A DNA stretch of 64,000 bases from NCBI RefSeq assembly GCF_019049655.1, contig NZ_JAFMOX010000045.1:24035-88034 (forward strand), in the 5' to 3' direction. Of this stretch, positions 44,206-55,768 are shown piece after piece; position 1 is the stretch's first letter, and each line of letters begins with the position of its first letter. Position numbers and translations under genes: made by a program. The notes below the pieces were generated by a model. That model had not been told where the DNA came from. It made no database searches and saw only the letters and a program-made list of their open reading frames with translations. Source of the DNA: Rahnella rivi (GTDB lineage: Bacteria > Pseudomonadota > Gammaproteobacteria > Enterobacterales > Enterobacteriaceae).

Positions 44206-44403
44206 TGCCTTGCCTCCAGAGAAAAAGATGATGCCCGGAATAAAAAACCGGATATGTATCTCAAAATTTGCTGAGAATGTAATCAGTTGTCATAAATAAA
44301 TGTGAGATGTAACAACTTTATGAATCCTTAGCATGACGGGATGGCTATTCAGGACAAAAAAAACTAGGCTTGAGAAATGAGAATCAAAGCACTGAGGTAA
44401 AAG

Positions 44404-45150
44404 ATGTTAGAGCAAATTTGTCAGCTGGCGCGCGATGCAGGCGATGCGATCATGGCGGTCTATGACGGCGAGCAGCCGCTCGACGCACGTCAGAAAAAAG
44501 ATGATTCCCCGGTGACGGCGGCTGATATTGCCGCGCATGATGTGATCAAAGCCGGTTTGCAACAGCTGGATCCGCACACGCCAATGCTCTCGGAAGAAGA
44601 TCCGCAAAGCTGGAGTGAACGTCAGAACTGGACGCGTTACTGGCTGGTTGATCCGCTGGATGGCACCAAAGAATTTCTCAAACGTAATGGCGAGTTCACA
44701 GTGAACATCGCGCTTATCGAAGACGGCGTGCCGGTGCTCGGCGTGGTCTATGTGCCGGTCACGAAAGTGATGTACAGCGCGGCAGAAGGAAAAGCCTGGA
44801 AAGAAGATCAGGGTCAGCGCCGTCAGATTCACGTCAGTGAAGCGCATCCGCCGCTGGTTGTGGTGAGCCGTTCACATTACGACAACGATCAGGAACTGAA
44901 AGACTATCTGGCCCAGCTGGGTGAACATCAGACGGTTTCTGTCGGTTCCTCCCTGAAGTTCTGTCTGGTTGCCGAGGGCTCGGCACAACTTTATCCGCGT
45001 TTCGGGCCAACGAACATCTGGGATACCGGAGCCGGACATGCGGTGGCCATTGCCGCGGGTGCAAAAGTGAATGACTGGACAGGGCAGACGCTGCTGTACA
45101 CGCCGCGCGAATCGTTCCTGAATCCGGGCTTCCGCGTTTCTCTGTTCTGA
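44404..45150 (+). CDS. cysQ: 3'(2'),5'-bisphosphate nucleotidase CysQ
   Basis: CysQ hydrolyses 3'-phosphoadenosine 5'-phosphate (PAP), the by-product of sulfate assimilation. The 248-residue inositol-monophosphatase-fold enzyme shows [13 protein letters not shown] and I-W-D-T-G-A-G-H-A. It has no signal peptide. E. coli likewise has cysQ next to cpdB. Confidence 0.96.
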   Translation: MLEQICQLARDAGDAIMAVYDGEQPLDARQKKDDSPVTAADIAAHDVIKAGLQQLDPHTPMLSEEDPQSWSERQNWTRYWLVDPLDGTKEFLKRNGEFTVNIALIEDGVPVLGVVYVPVTKVMYSAAEGKAWKEDQGQRRQIHVSEAHPPLVVVSRSHYDNDQELKDYLAQLGEHQTVSVGSSLKFCLVAEGSAQLYPRFGPTNIWDTGAGHAVAIAAGAKVNDWTGQTLLYTPRESFLNPGFRVSLF

Positions 45151-45171
45151 CGCAGGCCCGCACTGCTCCTG

Positions 45172-45197
45172 CCCCGGCCTGCGTGCCGGGGTTTTTT
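45172..45197 (+). terminator. Intrinsic terminator of cysQ
   Basis: Stem CCCCGGC/GCCGGGG (45172-45178 with 45185-45191), 6-nt loop, then T6. Weak use by the convergent ytfJ is possible. Confidence 0.85.
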
Positions 45198-45203
45198 ATG
45201 CTG

Positions 45204-45761
45204 TTATTCTTTGACCAGTTGATCGACCAGCGTAATCACCTGCTGAACTTCCTGCGCCGACAGCTGCCCGTCTTTGGCGAATTTAATCACCCCGTTTTTA
45301 TCCAGCACAGCGACAGCGGAGCTTTCCGGTTGCAGCTGCCATGCCTTTTTCACCACGCCGTTACTGTCGACGATGATCTGCGACCACGGGAATTCCCGCT
45401 TACCGCTCTCAATACTTTTACGCACGAACAGACTGGTGCCGATTATCGCGTCATCAATGTTGACGATGGTCGTGGTCTGGTAGCGGTCGTGCGGCAGATT
45501 CGCCGCCCTGATGGCCTCAATAAGTGGCTCGTTCAGCGCCTTTGCACTGCTTCTGCCCGCCATATGCTGCACGATACGTACTTTTCCCTGCAATCTGGCG
45601 CTGTTCCATTTGCTATAGCTGAAGGTGTCATTCACGTCATTCAGCTCGCCTTTGTCGTCGACGCCGACCGGTGCCAGACGCTGACCAACCGTAAAGTTAT
45701 GGGCTGAGGCAAAAAGCGAAAATGTCATAAAACTGATCACACACAGACTTTTTAAAAGCAT
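45204..45761 (-). CDS. ytfJ: Periplasmic thioredoxin-like protein YtfJ
   Basis: The 185 residues carry a cleavable signal peptide (to about F-A-S-A-H, residue 21) and a thioredoxin-fold segment with G-K-V-R-I-V-Q-H-M-A-G-R-S-S-A-K. No redox C-x-x-C is present. The function is unknown. The start M-L-L-K-S (45761) fits the 184-residue E. coli protein. Confidence 0.85.
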   Translation of the reverse strand: MLLKSLCVISFMTFSLFASAHNFTVGQRLAPVGVDDKGELNDVNDTFSYSKWNSARLQGKVRIVQHMAGRSSAKALNEPLIEAIRAANLPHDRYQTTTIVNIDDAIIGTSLFVRKSIESGKREFPWSQIIVDSNGVVKKAWQLQPESSAVAVLDKNGVIKFAKDGQLSAQEVQQVITLVDQLVKE

Positions 45762-46072
45762 AGATTCTCCGGGGCACAAAAGGGCAGACCTGCTCATCAT
45801 AGGATCGCTCAAGTGGTCTGTCCTGTTGGCTTGTTAAATTTGTGTTGCTGGTTACAAAATTGACACATAGAGCAGGGTTATACTGCCAAGTAGTGTCAGG
45901 GATTAAGACAATACTGAAAAGCAATGTAAAAGCAGTTAAATACACTGGCAATACCTGAGTGCCCTGCTATGTTATATGTCTCATCACTGCAAATGTTCCT
46001 TTTCTGTTCCGGTATCTGTCGCCTTGCGACGTGGCCGGCGCATGCAGTGATTTAACGGAGAAAAGTAGAAAA
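45762..46072. other. Intergenic region ytfJ-ytfK
   Basis: This 311-bp divergent gap contains a -10-like TATACT at 45879-45884 without a good -35, and a small GTCGC/GCGAC hairpin near 46018-46029. The rest shows no further gene. E. coli ytfK is PhoB-controlled, but I found no convincing Pho box. Confidence 0.4.
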
Positions 46073-46279
46073 ATGAGAATCTTTCAGCGTTACAATCCGA
46101 TGAAAGTCGCAAAGTACGTTAAGACACTGTTTCGTGGACGTTTGTACATCAAAGACGTCGGCGCTTTTGAGTTTGACCAAGGCAAAATTTTATTGCCAAA
46201 GGTTCGTGATAAGCGCCATTTTAGCGTGATGTCTGAAGTTAACCGTCAGGTTACGCATTTGCAGACAGAAATGGGTTAA
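46073..46279 (+). CDS. ytfK: Stringent-response modulator YtfK (DUF1107)
   Basis: The 68-residue protein [17 protein letters not shown] matches E. coli YtfK closely. E. coli YtfK promotes SpoT-dependent (p)ppGpp accumulation under phosphate or fatty-acid starvation. I use the ATG at 46073 because the family starts here; longer readings add unrelated residues. AACGGAG lies upstream. Confidence 0.92.
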   Translation: MRIFQRYNPMKVAKYVKTLFRGRLYIKDVGAFEFDQGKILLPKVRDKRHFSVMSEVNRQVTHLQTEMG

Positions 46280-46322
46280 ACGCCCTGCGCGTAGTCGCTG
46301 CCCTCACTGGCGCAGCAGGCGC

Positions 46323-46353
46323 AAAAAAAACGGCCCCTCTGAAAGGGGCCGTT
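46323..46353 (-). terminator. Terminator between ytfK and ytfL, mainly for ytfL
   Basis: Perfect stem AACGGCCCCT/AGGGGCCGTT (46329-46338 with 46344-46353), 5-nt loop, with an A8 run on the left, giving T8 for minus-strand transcripts from ytfL. Confidence 0.88.
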
Positions 46354-46390
46354 CGTGTTTCTGGTATCCGGAATATTCCGCGGGGATGTT

Positions 46391-47749
46391 TTATGAAGAC
46401 TGCGCCTGCGCTTTCTTCTCGTCTTTGATCTCCTGCGGCGTTTTCGGCAGCAACGGAGTCACGGGCTGATCGACAATACGTGTCACCAGCAGCTGATCAA
46501 TCTTGTAGCTGTCGATATCGACCACTTCAAATTTGTAGCCTGAGAATTTCACAAAGTCCGTACGCTTAGGAATTTTACGCAGCATAAACATCATGAAACC
46601 ACCGATGGTTTCGTAATTACCTGCCTGCGGAAATGCTTCAATGTGCAGCACGCGCATCACGTCTTCGATTGGCGTACCGCCTTCAATCAGCCACGAGTGC
46701 TCGTCACGGGCCACAATCTGCTCTTCCATACCCTGGCCGACCAGATCGCCCATCAGCGTGGTCATCACGTCATTGAGCGTGATGATGCCGACCACCAGGG
46801 CGTATTCATTGAGGATCACCGCGAAGTCTTCACCGGCGGCTTTAAAGCTTTCCAGCGCTTCCGACAGCGTCAGTGTGTCAGGCACGATCAGCGCGTTGCG
46901 GATCTGCACGCCGCTGCTCAGCATTAAACTCTGATTACCCAGCACACGGTTCAGTAAGTCTTTGGAATCGACGTAACCCACCACCTGATCGATATGGCCG
47001 TCGCAGACCAGGAATTTGGAGTGCGGATGCGTCGAGATTTTTTCTTTGATGCTTTCTTCGCTTTCGCGCAGATCGAAGAAGATGACGCTTTCACGCGAGG
47101 TCATGGAAGAGGGAACGGTACGCGATTCCAGCTCGAACACGTTCTCAATCAGCTCGTGCTCCTGTTTACGTAACACACCGGCCAGTGCGCCGGCTTCCAC
47201 CACCGCATAAATATCGTCAGAGGTGATGTCGTCGTTACGCACCATTGGCAGTTTAAACAGGCGGAAAATCATGTTCGCCATGCCGTTGAAGAACCACACC
47301 ATCGGGCGGCACACCAGCAGGCAGAAACGCATCGGGTTGACTATACGGACCGCAACCGACTCAGGTGAAATCATACCGATGCGCTTCGGAGTGAGGTCAG
47401 CGAACAGAATAAACAGACTGGTGACCAGGACGAAGGAACAGATAAAGCTGATTTGATCCGCCATTTCCGGCGACATAAAGCGAATGAAAAAGGACTGGAA
47501 CGCAGGGGAGAAAGCGGCATCGCCGACAATACCACCGAGGATGGCAACGGCATTCAGACCGATTTGTACCACGGTGAAGAACAGGCCAGGGGTTTCCTGC
47601 AGTTTCATGACGCGGGAGGCATTGACGTTTCCTTCGTCTGCCAACTGTTTGAGTTTTATCTTTCGGGACGCGGCCAGCGATATCTCAGAAAGCGAGAAAA
47701 AGGCACTGATCGCGATGAGTAAGAGAATCAGTAAGATACTGTTTAACAT
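46391..47749 (-). CDS. paeA: CNNM/HlyC-CorC-family transporter PaeA (YtfL)
   Basis: The 452 residues comprise an N-terminal DUF21 (CNNM) membrane domain with three or four helices, a pair of CBS domains (about 210-330) and a CorC_HlyC C-terminal domain with D-S-Y-K-I-D-Q-L-L-V-T-R. In E. coli and Salmonella this protein is linked to export of cadaverine and putrescine. The DUF21 motif A-x-x-x-L-S-L is present as F-S-L-S-E-I-S-L. Confidence 0.92.
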   Translation of the reverse strand: MLNSILLILLLIAISAFFSLSEISLAASRKIKLKQLADEGNVNASRVMKLQETPGLFFTVVQIGLNAVAILGGIVGDAAFSPAFQSFFIRFMSPEMADQISFICSFVLVTSLFILFADLTPKRIGMISPESVAVRIVNPMRFCLLVCRPMVWFFNGMANMIFRLFKLPMVRNDDITSDDIYAVVEAGALAGVLRKQEHELIENVFELESRTVPSSMTSRESVIFFDLRESEESIKEKISTHPHSKFLVCDGHIDQVVGYVDSKDLLNRVLGNQSLMLSSGVQIRNALIVPDTLTLSEALESFKAAGEDFAVILNEYALVVGIITLNDVMTTLMGDLVGQGMEEQIVARDEHSWLIEGGTPIEDVMRVLHIEAFPQAGNYETIGGFMMFMLRKIPKRTDFVKFSGYKFEVVDIDSYKIDQLLVTRIVDQPVTPLLPKTPQEIKDEKKAQAQSS

Positions 47750-47989
47750 AATCTATCCGTTTAACACCGGTATGAACCAGCAGGGAAAGGCACGTATTAT
47801 TTTTGTTGCTTATTTATTGCTTAACTCAACATCGTTTTACTAACAGATTAAAAGTCGGTTCAGAAGAAAGAAGCATTAAGGATGAAAAAACAAAGATAAT
47901 TGCCAGAAATAGTTTCAAAAGGCCACATTTGTGACCCGCATAGTATAGCAGCAGCACTGAGACTGCCGCCAGCGCTTAAAAATCCCGCA

Positions 47990-48649
47990 TTATTGCGGTG
48001 GCAGACAGACGCCGATACCGCCTAAACCGCAGTAGCCTTCCGGGTTTTTAAACAGGTATTGCTGATGATCGTCTTCGGCGTAATAGAACGGCAGGGCTTC
48101 GCTGATTTCTGTCGTGATGGTGCGTTTGTCGTTCGCTTCGTCCATCGCCTGCTGGAAACTCGCCAGACTGGCCAGAGCTTGATCCTGCTGCGCCGCGCTC
48201 AGCACATACAATGCCGAACGATACTGAGTGCCGATATCACCCCCCTGACGCATGCCCTGTGCCGGATCGTGATTCTCCCAGAAGATCTGCAACAGCTTCG
48301 CGTAGCTGATGACGGAAGGATCGAAGACCACGCGCACCACTTCCGCATGGCCGGTCTGGCCGGTGCAGACTTCGCGGTAGGTCGGGTTAGGCGTAAAACC
48401 GCCACTGTAACCGGCCGCCGTGCTGTGAACCCCTTCCAGTTGCCAGAACAAACGCTCCACACCCCAGAAGCATCCCATCGCAAAAAGAGCGACTTCCATA
48501 TTGTCAGGAACATATGTCATCGAATGACCATTCACGGCGTGAGTGGTTGCCACAGGCATCGGGGTTGTTCTGCCAGTCAACGCATCTTCTTGATTAACCA
48601 CATGCGTTTTGTCGGAAAGTTGCACCACAGGAGACTCCATTTGTTGCAT
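47990..48649 (-). CDS. msrA: Peptide methionine sulfoxide reductase MsrA
   Basis: MsrA repairs methionine-S-sulfoxide in proteins. The catalytic motif G-C-F-W-G has Cys60, and the resolving region ends [13 protein letters not shown]. It has 219 residues. The start is uncertain between ATG 48649 and ATG 48640, as neither has a clear ribosome-binding site. It is divergent from tamA, as in E. coli. Confidence 0.94.
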   Translation of the reverse strand: MQQMESPVVQLSDKTHVVNQEDALTGRTTPMPVATTHAVNGHSMTYVPDNMEVALFAMGCFWGVERLFWQLEGVHSTAAGYSGGFTPNPTYREVCTGQTGHAEVVRVVFDPSVISYAKLLQIFWENHDPAQGMRQGGDIGTQYRSALYVLSAAQQDQALASLASFQQAMDEANDKRTITTEISEALPFYYAEDDHQQYLFKNPEGYCGLGGIGVCLPPQ

Positions 48650-48883
48650 TAGTGAACAAAATTAGTAACAGACATTAGTGACCAACGGGTCACTCTTAGT
48701 TGTATCTGATTGCGTCTTTGCACACAATACGAGGAACGTTGCGCCGTCGTTGAACATTTTCAGAAGATTGGCACTAAACTGCCTTCATCAGACATTAGAA
48801 AGAGGAATCTGCCAAAGATGGGCGGATTTTCTCCGGCGGGCATCTGATATTTTAACAGGACAGCAAAATTAGCAGGAGTGCGT

Positions 48884-50620
48884 GTGCCACGATATCGTGA
48901 ACTGGGTTTGTTATGTGTACTGCTCGCCCCCTCACTTTCCATGGCAGCGAAAGTGCGTTTGCAGCTGGAAGGCCTGGATGGCGATCTGGAAAAAAACGTC
49001 CGCGTGCGTTTATCGTCAATAGAAAGTGATGAAGTCGGCGCAAACGGGCGGTTTCGTGCGCGCGTCAGTGCCGCGATTGAACAGGGGCTGCGGCCACTGG
49101 GCTATTATTCCCCGACGATTGATTTCGACTACCGTGAGACGCCCCCGCCAGGACGTCCGGTGCTGATTGCCAAAGTGACGCCGGGCACACCGGTTAAAAT
49201 CGCGGGCACCACCGTGGTGATCACCGGACAGGCGGATAAAGATAATGAATTCGAACAACTGAAGAAAACTCAGGTTCCCGCCGTGGGCACCATTCTGAAC
49301 CACGGAACCTACGAGCATTTTAAAAGTTCCCTTACCGGTGTGGCACTGCGCAAAGGGTACTTTGATGCCAACATGCTGAAAAGCCAGCTGGGCGTCATCG
49401 AAGATGAGCATAAAGCGTTCTGGGATATCCAGTTCGACAGCGGCCAGCGTTACCGCTTTGGCGATGTGCATTATCAGGGCTCGCAAATCCGTGATGATTA
49501 CCTGCAAAATCTGGTGCCTTTCCACAAAGGGGATTATTACACCTCCGCCCAGCTGGCCGAGCTGAACCGCCGCCTGTCTGCCACGGGCTGGTTTAATTCC
49601 GTCGTGGTTTCCCCGGATTTCACCGATGCTAAAGCCAGTAAAACATTACCGCTGAACGCCTTAGTCTCGCCGCGCACCGAAAACACCATCGAGACGGGTG
49701 TCGGTTATTCGACGGATATCGGTCCGCGTGTGACGGCCAACTGGAAAAAACCGTGGGTGAACGATCGCGGCCACAGCTTTGAAACCTCGACCACGCTGTC
49801 CGGCCCGGAACAGTCTTTAGATCTCAGCTATAAAATTCCGCTGCTGAAGTCACCTCTCGAACAATATTATCTGGTTCAGGGCGGCTTCAAACGTGAAGAC
49901 CTCAACGACACCAATTCGGACTCCACCACGGTGAATCTGGCACGCTACTGGGATCTTTCCAGCGGCTGGCAACATGCGGTAAATCTGCGCTGGAGCCTTG
50001 ACCACTTTACGCAGGGCAGTGTCACCAACACCACGATGCTGATTTATCCGGGCGTCAGCCTCAACCGTACGCGTCAGCGCGGCGGCCTGATGCCGACCTG
50101 GGGCGACTCTCAACGTTATTCTCTGGATGTCTCGGACACTACCTGGGGTTCCGACGTCGATTTCGCCGTGGTTCAGGCACAAAACGTCTGGATCCGTACG
50201 CTGGAAGAGAAACACCGCTTCGTGATGCGCGGCAATCTGGGCTGGATAGAAACCAACGATTTCGAACGCGTACCGCCATCGCTGCGCTTCTTTGCCGGTG
50301 GCGATCGCAGTATTCGCGGCTACAAATACAAATCAATCTCTCCGCGCGATGATGAAGGCAAACTGACCGGTGCGTCCTATCTGGGCACCGGCTCGCTGGA
50401 ATATCAGTACAACGTCACCGGAAAATGGTGGGGAGCGGTCTTTGTCGATTCCGGCGAAGCGGTAAATGACATCACGAAAAACGATTTCAAAACCGGCGCG
50501 GGTGTGGGTGTGCGCTGGGCTTCACCGATCGGTCCGGTGAAATTAGATGTCGCCGCGCCGGTTGGCGATAAAGATGAGCATGGATTGCAGTTTTACATCG
50601 GCCTGGGTCCGGAATTATGA
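48884..50620 (+). CDS. tamA: Translocation and assembly module subunit TamA
   Basis: TamA is an Omp85-family outer-membrane protein that works with TamB in transport of phospholipids and certain outer-membrane proteins. From GTG 48884 (AGGAG six bases upstream) it has 578 residues, a signal peptide (cleavage near S-M-A-A, residue 22), three POTRA domains to about residue 265 and a 16-strand barrel with the Omp85 motif G-G-D-R-S-I-R-G-Y. An alternative GTG at 48878 is too close to the Shine-Dalgarno sequence. Confidence 0.95.
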   Translation: MPRYRELGLLCVLLAPSLSMAAKVRLQLEGLDGDLEKNVRVRLSSIESDEVGANGRFRARVSAAIEQGLRPLGYYSPTIDFDYRETPPPGRPVLIAKVTPGTPVKIAGTTVVITGQADKDNEFEQLKKTQVPAVGTILNHGTYEHFKSSLTGVALRKGYFDANMLKSQLGVIEDEHKAFWDIQFDSGQRYRFGDVHYQGSQIRDDYLQNLVPFHKGDYYTSAQLAELNRRLSATGWFNSVVVSPDFTDAKASKTLPLNALVSPRTENTIETGVGYSTDIGPRVTANWKKPWVNDRGHSFETSTTLSGPEQSLDLSYKIPLLKSPLEQYYLVQGGFKREDLNDTNSDSTTVNLARYWDLSSGWQHAVNLRWSLDHFTQGSVTNTTMLIYPGVSLNRTRQRGGLMPTWGDSQRYSLDVSDTTWGSDVDFAVVQAQNVWIRTLEEKHRFVMRGNLGWIETNDFERVPPSLRFFAGGDRSIRGYKYKSISPRDDEGKLTGASYLGTGSLEYQYNVTGKWWGAVFVDSGEAVNDITKNDFKTGAGVGVRWASPIGPVKLDVAAPVGDKDEHGLQFYIGLGPEL

Positions 50621-53600
50621 GTTTATTTAAGAAAATCTGCCTGGGAACCTTAATCTTCCTGGTGCTGCTGATTGGCCTGGTGGCCTTCCTGATCGGTACG
50701 CAAACCGGTCTTCATCTGATGATCAACGGCGCCAACCGGTTCGTGCCGGGGCTGAATATCGCCAGTACCGAAGGCGGATGGCGCGACCTGACGCTGAAAG
50801 GCGTGCATTACGAAATGCCGGGTGTGGATGTGAAAGCCGGGGAGTTTCATCTCTCCCTCGATTTCTCCTGCCTGAAAAACAGCGCGTTATGTGTGAATGC
50901 GCTGCGGGTAAAAGACGTCAACGTGGTGGTGAACACCAAAGAAATGACGCCTGCTCAGCCGCAGCCTGAACCAGAAAACAGCGAGCCGCTGACCAATCTC
51001 AGTACGCCGTATCCCATCACGCTGCGCGTCCTGACCCTGGAAAATATCAACGTAACCCTTGATGACCGTGCCATTTCTCTGGCGTCATTTCGGACCGGTG
51101 CGCACTGGGAAGGCCGTGCGATTCAGCTGATGCCAACAAACATTGGCGGATTACTGATCGCGTTGCCGAAAACACCGGTCAATCCGTTGCCGGAGGTGGT
51201 GCAGGCCGCGCAGGACAAAGCGGTGGAAAAAGCCACCGGTAAACCGGCGGAGCCTGCGGTCGTCGTGCCGGAAAAACCGCTGGGTGAGACGCTTCAGGAA
51301 CTGTTTGCGAAACCCCTGCTGCCAGAGTTACCCGATTACCGGCTGCCGGTTGATCTCGATATTCAGCAGATTGTCGGGGAAAACCTGCGTCTGACCGGTG
51401 ATACCGATGTGCTGATCACCCGTTTCGAATTAAAGGCCAGTACGCAGGATCAGGTTGTCAGGTTAGACAAATTACAGATCCGCTCGCCGCAGGGCGCGCT
51501 GGACGGGACCGGGCAGGCGACGCTGAATCAAAACTGGCCGGTGGACATGACCATCAACACCGCCATGAATGTCGATCCGCTTAAAGGCGAGAAGGTCAAA
51601 CTGAAGGTCGCAGGCGGTTTGCGTGACAAACTCGACGTTGGCCTCAATCTCTCCGGGCCTGTGCGTGCGCAGCTGGCGTTGCAAACCCAGCTGGCGGAAG
51701 CCGGCTTACCCCTTAATATGAAGCTGACCAGTGACGCTTTGCAGTGGCCGCTGACCGGTACGCCGCAGTATCAGGTGAAAGGCTTTACATTTAACGTCAG
51801 CGGAAAAGCGACCGGTTACGCACTGTCACTGCGTTCTGATTTCAAAGGCGATCAGATCCCGCCCGCCACGCTGACCCTTGACGGCAAAGGTAACGTGGAG
51901 CAGTTCAACCTGACGCTGCTGCGTCTGGCAGCGCTGCAAGGCAATACCGATCTGACCGGCGTGGTGGACTGGAGTAAAGCCATCAGCTGGAACAGCCAAC
52001 TGACGCTGACCGGCATTAATACTGCCAAACAGTATCCGGACTGGCCGGCGAAGTTGCAGGGTAAAATCACCACGCGCGGCAGCCTGTATGGCGGCACATG
52101 GCAGGTGCAGGTACCGGTACTGGATCTGAGCGGTAACGTGAAACAAAACGCCGTCAAAGCGCAGGGCAATGTGCGCGGAAACAGTTACGGTCAGTGGGAT
52201 ATTCCCCAGCTTCACCTCGAACTGGGGCGCAACAATCTGGATGTGAAAGGTAAGCTCAGCGATACCTGGGATCTGGATGCCAAAGTGGATGCGCCACATC
52301 TGGATGGCGCCTTGCCGGGGCTGGGCGGCGTGGCGAAAGGGATGCTGCAACTGCGCGGCGATCTGAAAGCGCCGAAGCTGCTGGCGGATCTGACCGCAAC
52401 GGGGCTGAAATGGCAGGCACTGACCGTCCGGCGCGTTGACGTCAAAGGCGATGTCAGCTCCACCGATCAGATTCAGGGCAATCTGGCGGTGCGCGTGCAG
52501 CAACTGAAACAGGACGCGCTGGATATCTCCGATATCAGTCTGGACGCCAAGGGTAACGAAAAACAGCATCAGCTGACGCTGAAAGTCGAGGGTAAACCCG
52601 TTTCCGGGCGTCTGGCGCTGAAAGGCAGTTTCGACCGCGCGACCGAGGAATGGAAGGGCACCGTCGATAACACGTTGTTCGATACGCCGGTCGGCGAATG
52701 GCGTCTCAACCGGACGATCGCACTGGAGTATTTCAACAAAGAGCAACGAATCACCGTGGGGCCGCATTGCTGGCAGAACCCGAACGCCAGTCTTTGCGTA
52801 CCGAAAACCATTGATGCCGGTGCCAGCGGGCAGGCCAGCGTGGTGCTTAACCGCTTTGATCTGGCGATGGTTAAACCCTTCCTGACCGATGACACGCAGC
52901 TCAGCGGCGTTTTCACCGGTAAGGCCGATGTGAGCTGGAAAGCAGAGGGCGGATTGCCTCAGGCCAGCGTCTCGCTGGTGGGCAAGGGCGTGAAAGTACA
53001 GCAACTGGTGCAGGGAAGTCCGCTGCCGGTGGCGTTTGACACGCTGAACCTGAATGCCGGTCTCAATAATGGCCGTGCGACGCTGGACTGGCTGATCAAG
53101 ATTGCCAATAACGGCCAGCTGGACGGCAGTATTCAGATTGCCGATCCGCAGGGGAAACGTAATCTGACCGGCAACGTCAATATTACCCGCATCTCGATGG
53201 CGCTGTTGCAGCCAGCCCTGATGGACGGAGAAAAGGCGTCCGGCATCCTGAACGCGAATCTGCGACTGGGAGGCGACGCACAGAAACCGCAGGTGTTTGG
53301 CAAACTGGCGTTGAGCGGCGTCGATTTCGACGGTCAGTTCATGCCGTTTGATATCACCGACGCGAATATCAATATCAATTTCAACGGCATGTCATCGCTG
53401 ATGGAAGGGGTGATCAAAACGGCGCACGGCCAGCTGGAGCTTAACGGCAACGCCGACTGGAGCGAGCTGAACGCCTGGCGCGCCCGTATTGCCGCACGCG
53501 GCGATCGTGTGCGGGTGTCGGTACCGCCGATGGTGCGTCTCGACGTCTCGCCGGATCTGGTGTTTGATGCCACGCCGCAGCTGTTCTCGCTGAACGGTTC

Positions 53601-54432
53601 GGTGGATATTCCCTGGGCGCGCATCACGGTGCAGGAGTTGCCGGAAAGTGCGGTCGGGGTTTCATCAGATGAGGTGATGCTCAACGATCAGCGTCAGCCG
53701 ATTGAACCTGTGTCAGCGTCAATTCCGATCAACAGCAATCTGATGGTGAATATCGGCAAAGATGTGCGTCTGGATGCGTTCGGCCTGAAAGCCCGGCTTG
53801 AAGGGGCGTTGAAAGTGGCGCAGGACAGTCGCGGTCTGGGGCTGAATGGGCAGATTAATATTCCTTCGGGCAGGTTCCATGCGTACGGGCAGGACTTAAT
53901 TGTGCGTAAAGGCCAGTTACTGTTCTCCGGTCCGGCGGATCAGCCACTGCTGAATCTGGAAGCGATTCGTAATCCGGAAGCGACAGAAAACGACGTTGTG
54001 GCCGGTTTACGGGTGACCGGCGAGGCCGATGCACCGAAACTTGAGATATTCTCAGATCCGGCGATGTCACAGCAGGAAGCCTTGTCCTACCTGCTTCGCG
54101 GGCAGGGATTAGACAATTCTGGCGGTGACAGCGGCGCAATGACCTCAGCTCTTATCGGGTTGGGGGTTGCGCAAAGTGGTAAACTTGTGGGTAAAATCGG
54201 CGAGGCGTTTGGTGTCAGCAATCTGGCACTGGATACTCAGGGCGTGGGAGACAGTTCCCAGGTGGTGGTCAGTGGTTATGTTTTACCGGGTTTACAGGTG
54301 AAATATGGTGTCGGGATCTTCGACTCACTGGCAACACTCACTTTACGCTACAGGTTGATGCCGAAGCTCTATCTGCAGGCGGTATCGGGCATCGATCAGG
54401 CCTTGGATTTGCTCTATCAGTTTGAGTTTTAA
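50617..54432 (+). CDS. tamB: Translocation and assembly module subunit TamB
   Basis: TamB is a 1271-residue inner-membrane-anchored beta-taco protein that spans the periplasm to TamA and helps carry lipids to the outer membrane. It has one N-terminal membrane helix (about residues 8-26), long beta-rich repeats of AsmA-like type, and a C-terminal DUF490 domain ending Y-Q-F-E-F. Its ATG overlaps the tamA stop in ATGA. E. coli TamB has 1259 residues. Confidence 0.96.
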   Translation: MSLFKKICLGTLIFLVLLIGLVAFLIGTQTGLHLMINGANRFVPGLNIASTEGGWRDLTLKGVHYEMPGVDVKAGEFHLSLDFSCLKNSALCVNALRVKDVNVVVNTKEMTPAQPQPEPENSEPLTNLSTPYPITLRVLTLENINVTLDDRAISLASFRTGAHWEGRAIQLMPTNIGGLLIALPKTPVNPLPEVVQAAQDKAVEKATGKPAEPAVVVPEKPLGETLQELFAKPLLPELPDYRLPVDLDIQQIVGENLRLTGDTDVLITRFELKASTQDQVVRLDKLQIRSPQGALDGTGQATLNQNWPVDMTINTAMNVDPLKGEKVKLKVAGGLRDKLDVGLNLSGPVRAQLALQTQLAEAGLPLNMKLTSDALQWPLTGTPQYQVKGFTFNVSGKATGYALSLRSDFKGDQIPPATLTLDGKGNVEQFNLTLLRLAALQGNTDLTGVVDWSKAISWNSQLTLTGINTAKQYPDWPAKLQGKITTRGSLYGGTWQVQVPVLDLSGNVKQNAVKAQGNVRGNSYGQWDIPQLHLELGRNNLDVKGKLSDTWDLDAKVDAPHLDGALPGLGGVAKGMLQLRGDLKAPKLLADLTATGLKWQALTVRRVDVKGDVSSTDQIQGNLAVRVQQLKQDALDISDISLDAKGNEKQHQLTLKVEGKPVSGRLALKGSFDRATEEWKGTVDNTLFDTPVGEWRLNRTIALEYFNKEQRITVGPHCWQNPNASLCVPKTIDAGASGQASVVLNRFDLAMVKPFLTDDTQLSGVFTGKADVSWKAEGGLPQASVSLVGKGVKVQQLVQGSPLPVAFDTLNLNAGLNNGRATLDWLIKIANNGQLDGSIQIADPQGKRNLTGNVNITRISMALLQPALMDGEKASGILNANLRLGGDAQKPQVFGKLALSGVDFDGQFMPFDITDANININFNGMSSLMEGVIKTAHGQLELNGNADWSELNAWRARIAARGDRVRVSVPPMVRLDVSPDLVFDATPQLFSLNGSVDIPWARITVQELPESAVGVSSDEVMLNDQRQPIEPVSASIPINSNLMVNIGKDVRLDAFGLKARLEGALKVAQDSRGLGLNGQINIPSGRFHAYGQDLIVRKGQLLFSGPADQPLLNLEAIRNPEATENDVVAGLRVTGEADAPKLEIFSDPAMSQQEALSYLLRGQGLDNSGGDSGAMTSALIGLGVAQSGKLVGKIGEAFGVSNLALDTQGVGDSSQVVVSGYVLPGLQVKYGVGIFDSLATLTLRYRLMPKLYLQAVSGIDQALDLLYQFEF

Positions 54433-54463
54433 TTCATGTGACTTTTACTATACGAATATAAAC

Positions 54464-54814
54464 ATGCGAATAATTGTTTACGGTAGTCTGCGACGCAAGC
54501 AAGGCAACAGTCATTGGATGACTAACGCTCAATGGCTGGGTGACCATGAGCTGGAAGGGTATGCGCTCTATAATCTGGGGCATTACCCTGCTGTGATTCC
54601 AGGGGAAGGAAAGGTCTACTGCGAAGTTTACCGCATAAACTCGTCTATCTTAGCCGAGCTGGATGAACTGAAAAGTAATACAAAAGATTATCGTCGCGAG
54701 CTGATTTCGACGCCGTACGGCAGTGCCTGGATTTATCTCTACATTCGCTCACTGGATGGTGTGCCGAGAATAGAGGGTGGCGACTGGGTAAAGCGTAACG
54801 ATGCAGCAGAGTGA
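54464..54814 (+). CDS. ytfP: Gamma-glutamylcyclotransferase-like protein YtfP
   Basis: This 116-residue protein belongs to the GGCT/AIG2-like fold, with Y-G-S-L-R-R-K-Q-G-N-S-H and the acidic pair in L-A-E-L-D-E-L. Enzyme activity has not been established. The start M-R-I-I-V-Y-G at 54464 matches E. coli; a reading from 54422 overlaps tamB. It follows tamB by 31 bp. Confidence 0.9.
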   Translation: MRIIVYGSLRRKQGNSHWMTNAQWLGDHELEGYALYNLGHYPAVIPGEGKVYCEVYRINSSILAELDELKSNTKDYRRELISTPYGSAWIYLYIRSLDGVPRIEGGDWVKRNDAAE

Positions 54815-54870
54815 GTAATCTGAGCAAGGTCGTCTAAAAATAAACGTTGTGTTTCAACGCGTAATACATA

Positions 54871-54902
54871 AAAAAACACCGCCATCTGGCGGTGTTTTTT
54901 TT
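54871..54902. terminator. Bidirectional terminator between ytfP and ppa
   Basis: A 13-bp perfect stem AAAAAACACCGCC/GGCGGTGTTTTTT (54871-54883 with 54888-54900) with an ATCT loop gives T-runs in both directions. Confidence 0.95.
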
Positions 54903-54921
54903 CGTCCGAACAGCGAAAAAC

Positions 54922-55452
54922 TTATTTGTTTTTAGCGCGTTCGAAAGAAGCCACGATTTCAGATTTTGCAGCAGCAGCGTCAGCCCAACCGTCAACTTTT
55001 ACCCATTTGCCTTTTTCCAGCGCTTTGTATTGCTCGAAGAAGTGGGTGATCTGGCCGCGCAGCAGTTCTGGCAGGTCGTTCACATCCTGGATGTGATCGT
55101 ATTCTTTGCTCAGTTTAGTGTGCGGAACCGCAACCAGCTTCGCATCTTCACCCGCTTCGTCGGTCATTTTCAGCATGCCAACCGGACGGCAACGGATCAC
55201 AGAACCCGGTTGCAGTGGGTAAGGCGTTGGCACCAGAACGTCAACCGGGTCGCCATCCAGAGACAGAGTGTGGTTGATGTAGCCGTAGTTGCACGGGTAG
55301 AACATCGCTGTAGACATGAAACGGTCTACGAACAGTGCGCCGGTGTCTTTATCTACTTCGTATTTGATCGGATCAGCATTTGCCGGGATTTCGATAACAA
55401 CGTAGATATCTTCTGGCATATCTTTGCCAGCAGGTACATTCAGTAAGCTCAT
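54922..55452 (-). CDS. ppa: Inorganic pyrophosphatase
   Basis: Ppa hydrolyses pyrophosphate made by biosynthesis. The 176 residues equal the E. coli enzyme length and carry the signature D-G-D-P-V-D-V-L-V and metal ligands in [11 protein letters not shown] -10 TATAAT lies upstream on the minus strand at 55493-55498. AAGGAAACC precedes the ATG. Confidence 0.98.
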   Translation of the reverse strand: MSLLNVPAGKDMPEDIYVVIEIPANADPIKYEVDKDTGALFVDRFMSTAMFYPCNYGYINHTLSLDGDPVDVLVPTPYPLQPGSVIRCRPVGMLKMTDEAGEDAKLVAVPHTKLSKEYDHIQDVNDLPELLRGQITHFFEQYKALEKGKWVKVDGWADAAAAKSEIVASFERAKNK

Positions 55453-55768
55453 GGTTGGTTTCCTTCATTGAACCAGGAATAGAGTGCCGCACATTATAGC
55501 CAAGTCTCCCGTGATTTCCCGCCCTTTTCACCGAATGTCGCTTTCCAATTTTTCCGCATGACCTGCTGTTGCGAACCTGCAAAAACTTCAGGTTCGGCAG
55601 TAAAATTTACCGCCAGGTCATTTCACCGCGTAACTGCCTGTTTTTGCTTTTCTTATCAAGAAATTCAGTCAATTGCCGATAACTCTATTCAAATAAAAGT
55701 CGGGATAAACCTGACCCCTACCGCGATATGCACTTCTCCTTTTCACCTGAATGACTGGATAACACCGT
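55453..55768. other. Divergent region between ppa and the chemoreceptor
   Basis: This 316-bp region holds the ppa -10 (TATAAT on the minus strand at 55493-55498) and a sigma-28-type promoter at 55656-55682 reading right. I see no coding region. Confidence 0.6.
55656..55682 (+). promoter_or_regulatory. Sigma-28 (FliA) promoter of the second chemoreceptor
   Basis: TCAA (55656-55659), a 15-bp spacer and a perfect -10 element GCCGATAA (55675-55682) match the flagellar sigma-28 consensus TAAA-N15-GCCGATAA at 11 of 12 positions. It lies 87 bp upstream of the ATG. Confidence 0.82.

Noticed and set aside
44206..44403. CRP site in the cpdB-cysQ gap (TGTGAGATGTAACAAC)
   Set aside because: Only 7 of 10 core bases match, with the second half-site poor.
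51826..53004. A 392-codon open frame antisense to tamB
   Set aside because: It arises from the long, GC-rich tamB gene; no recognisable domain and no Shine-Dalgarno.
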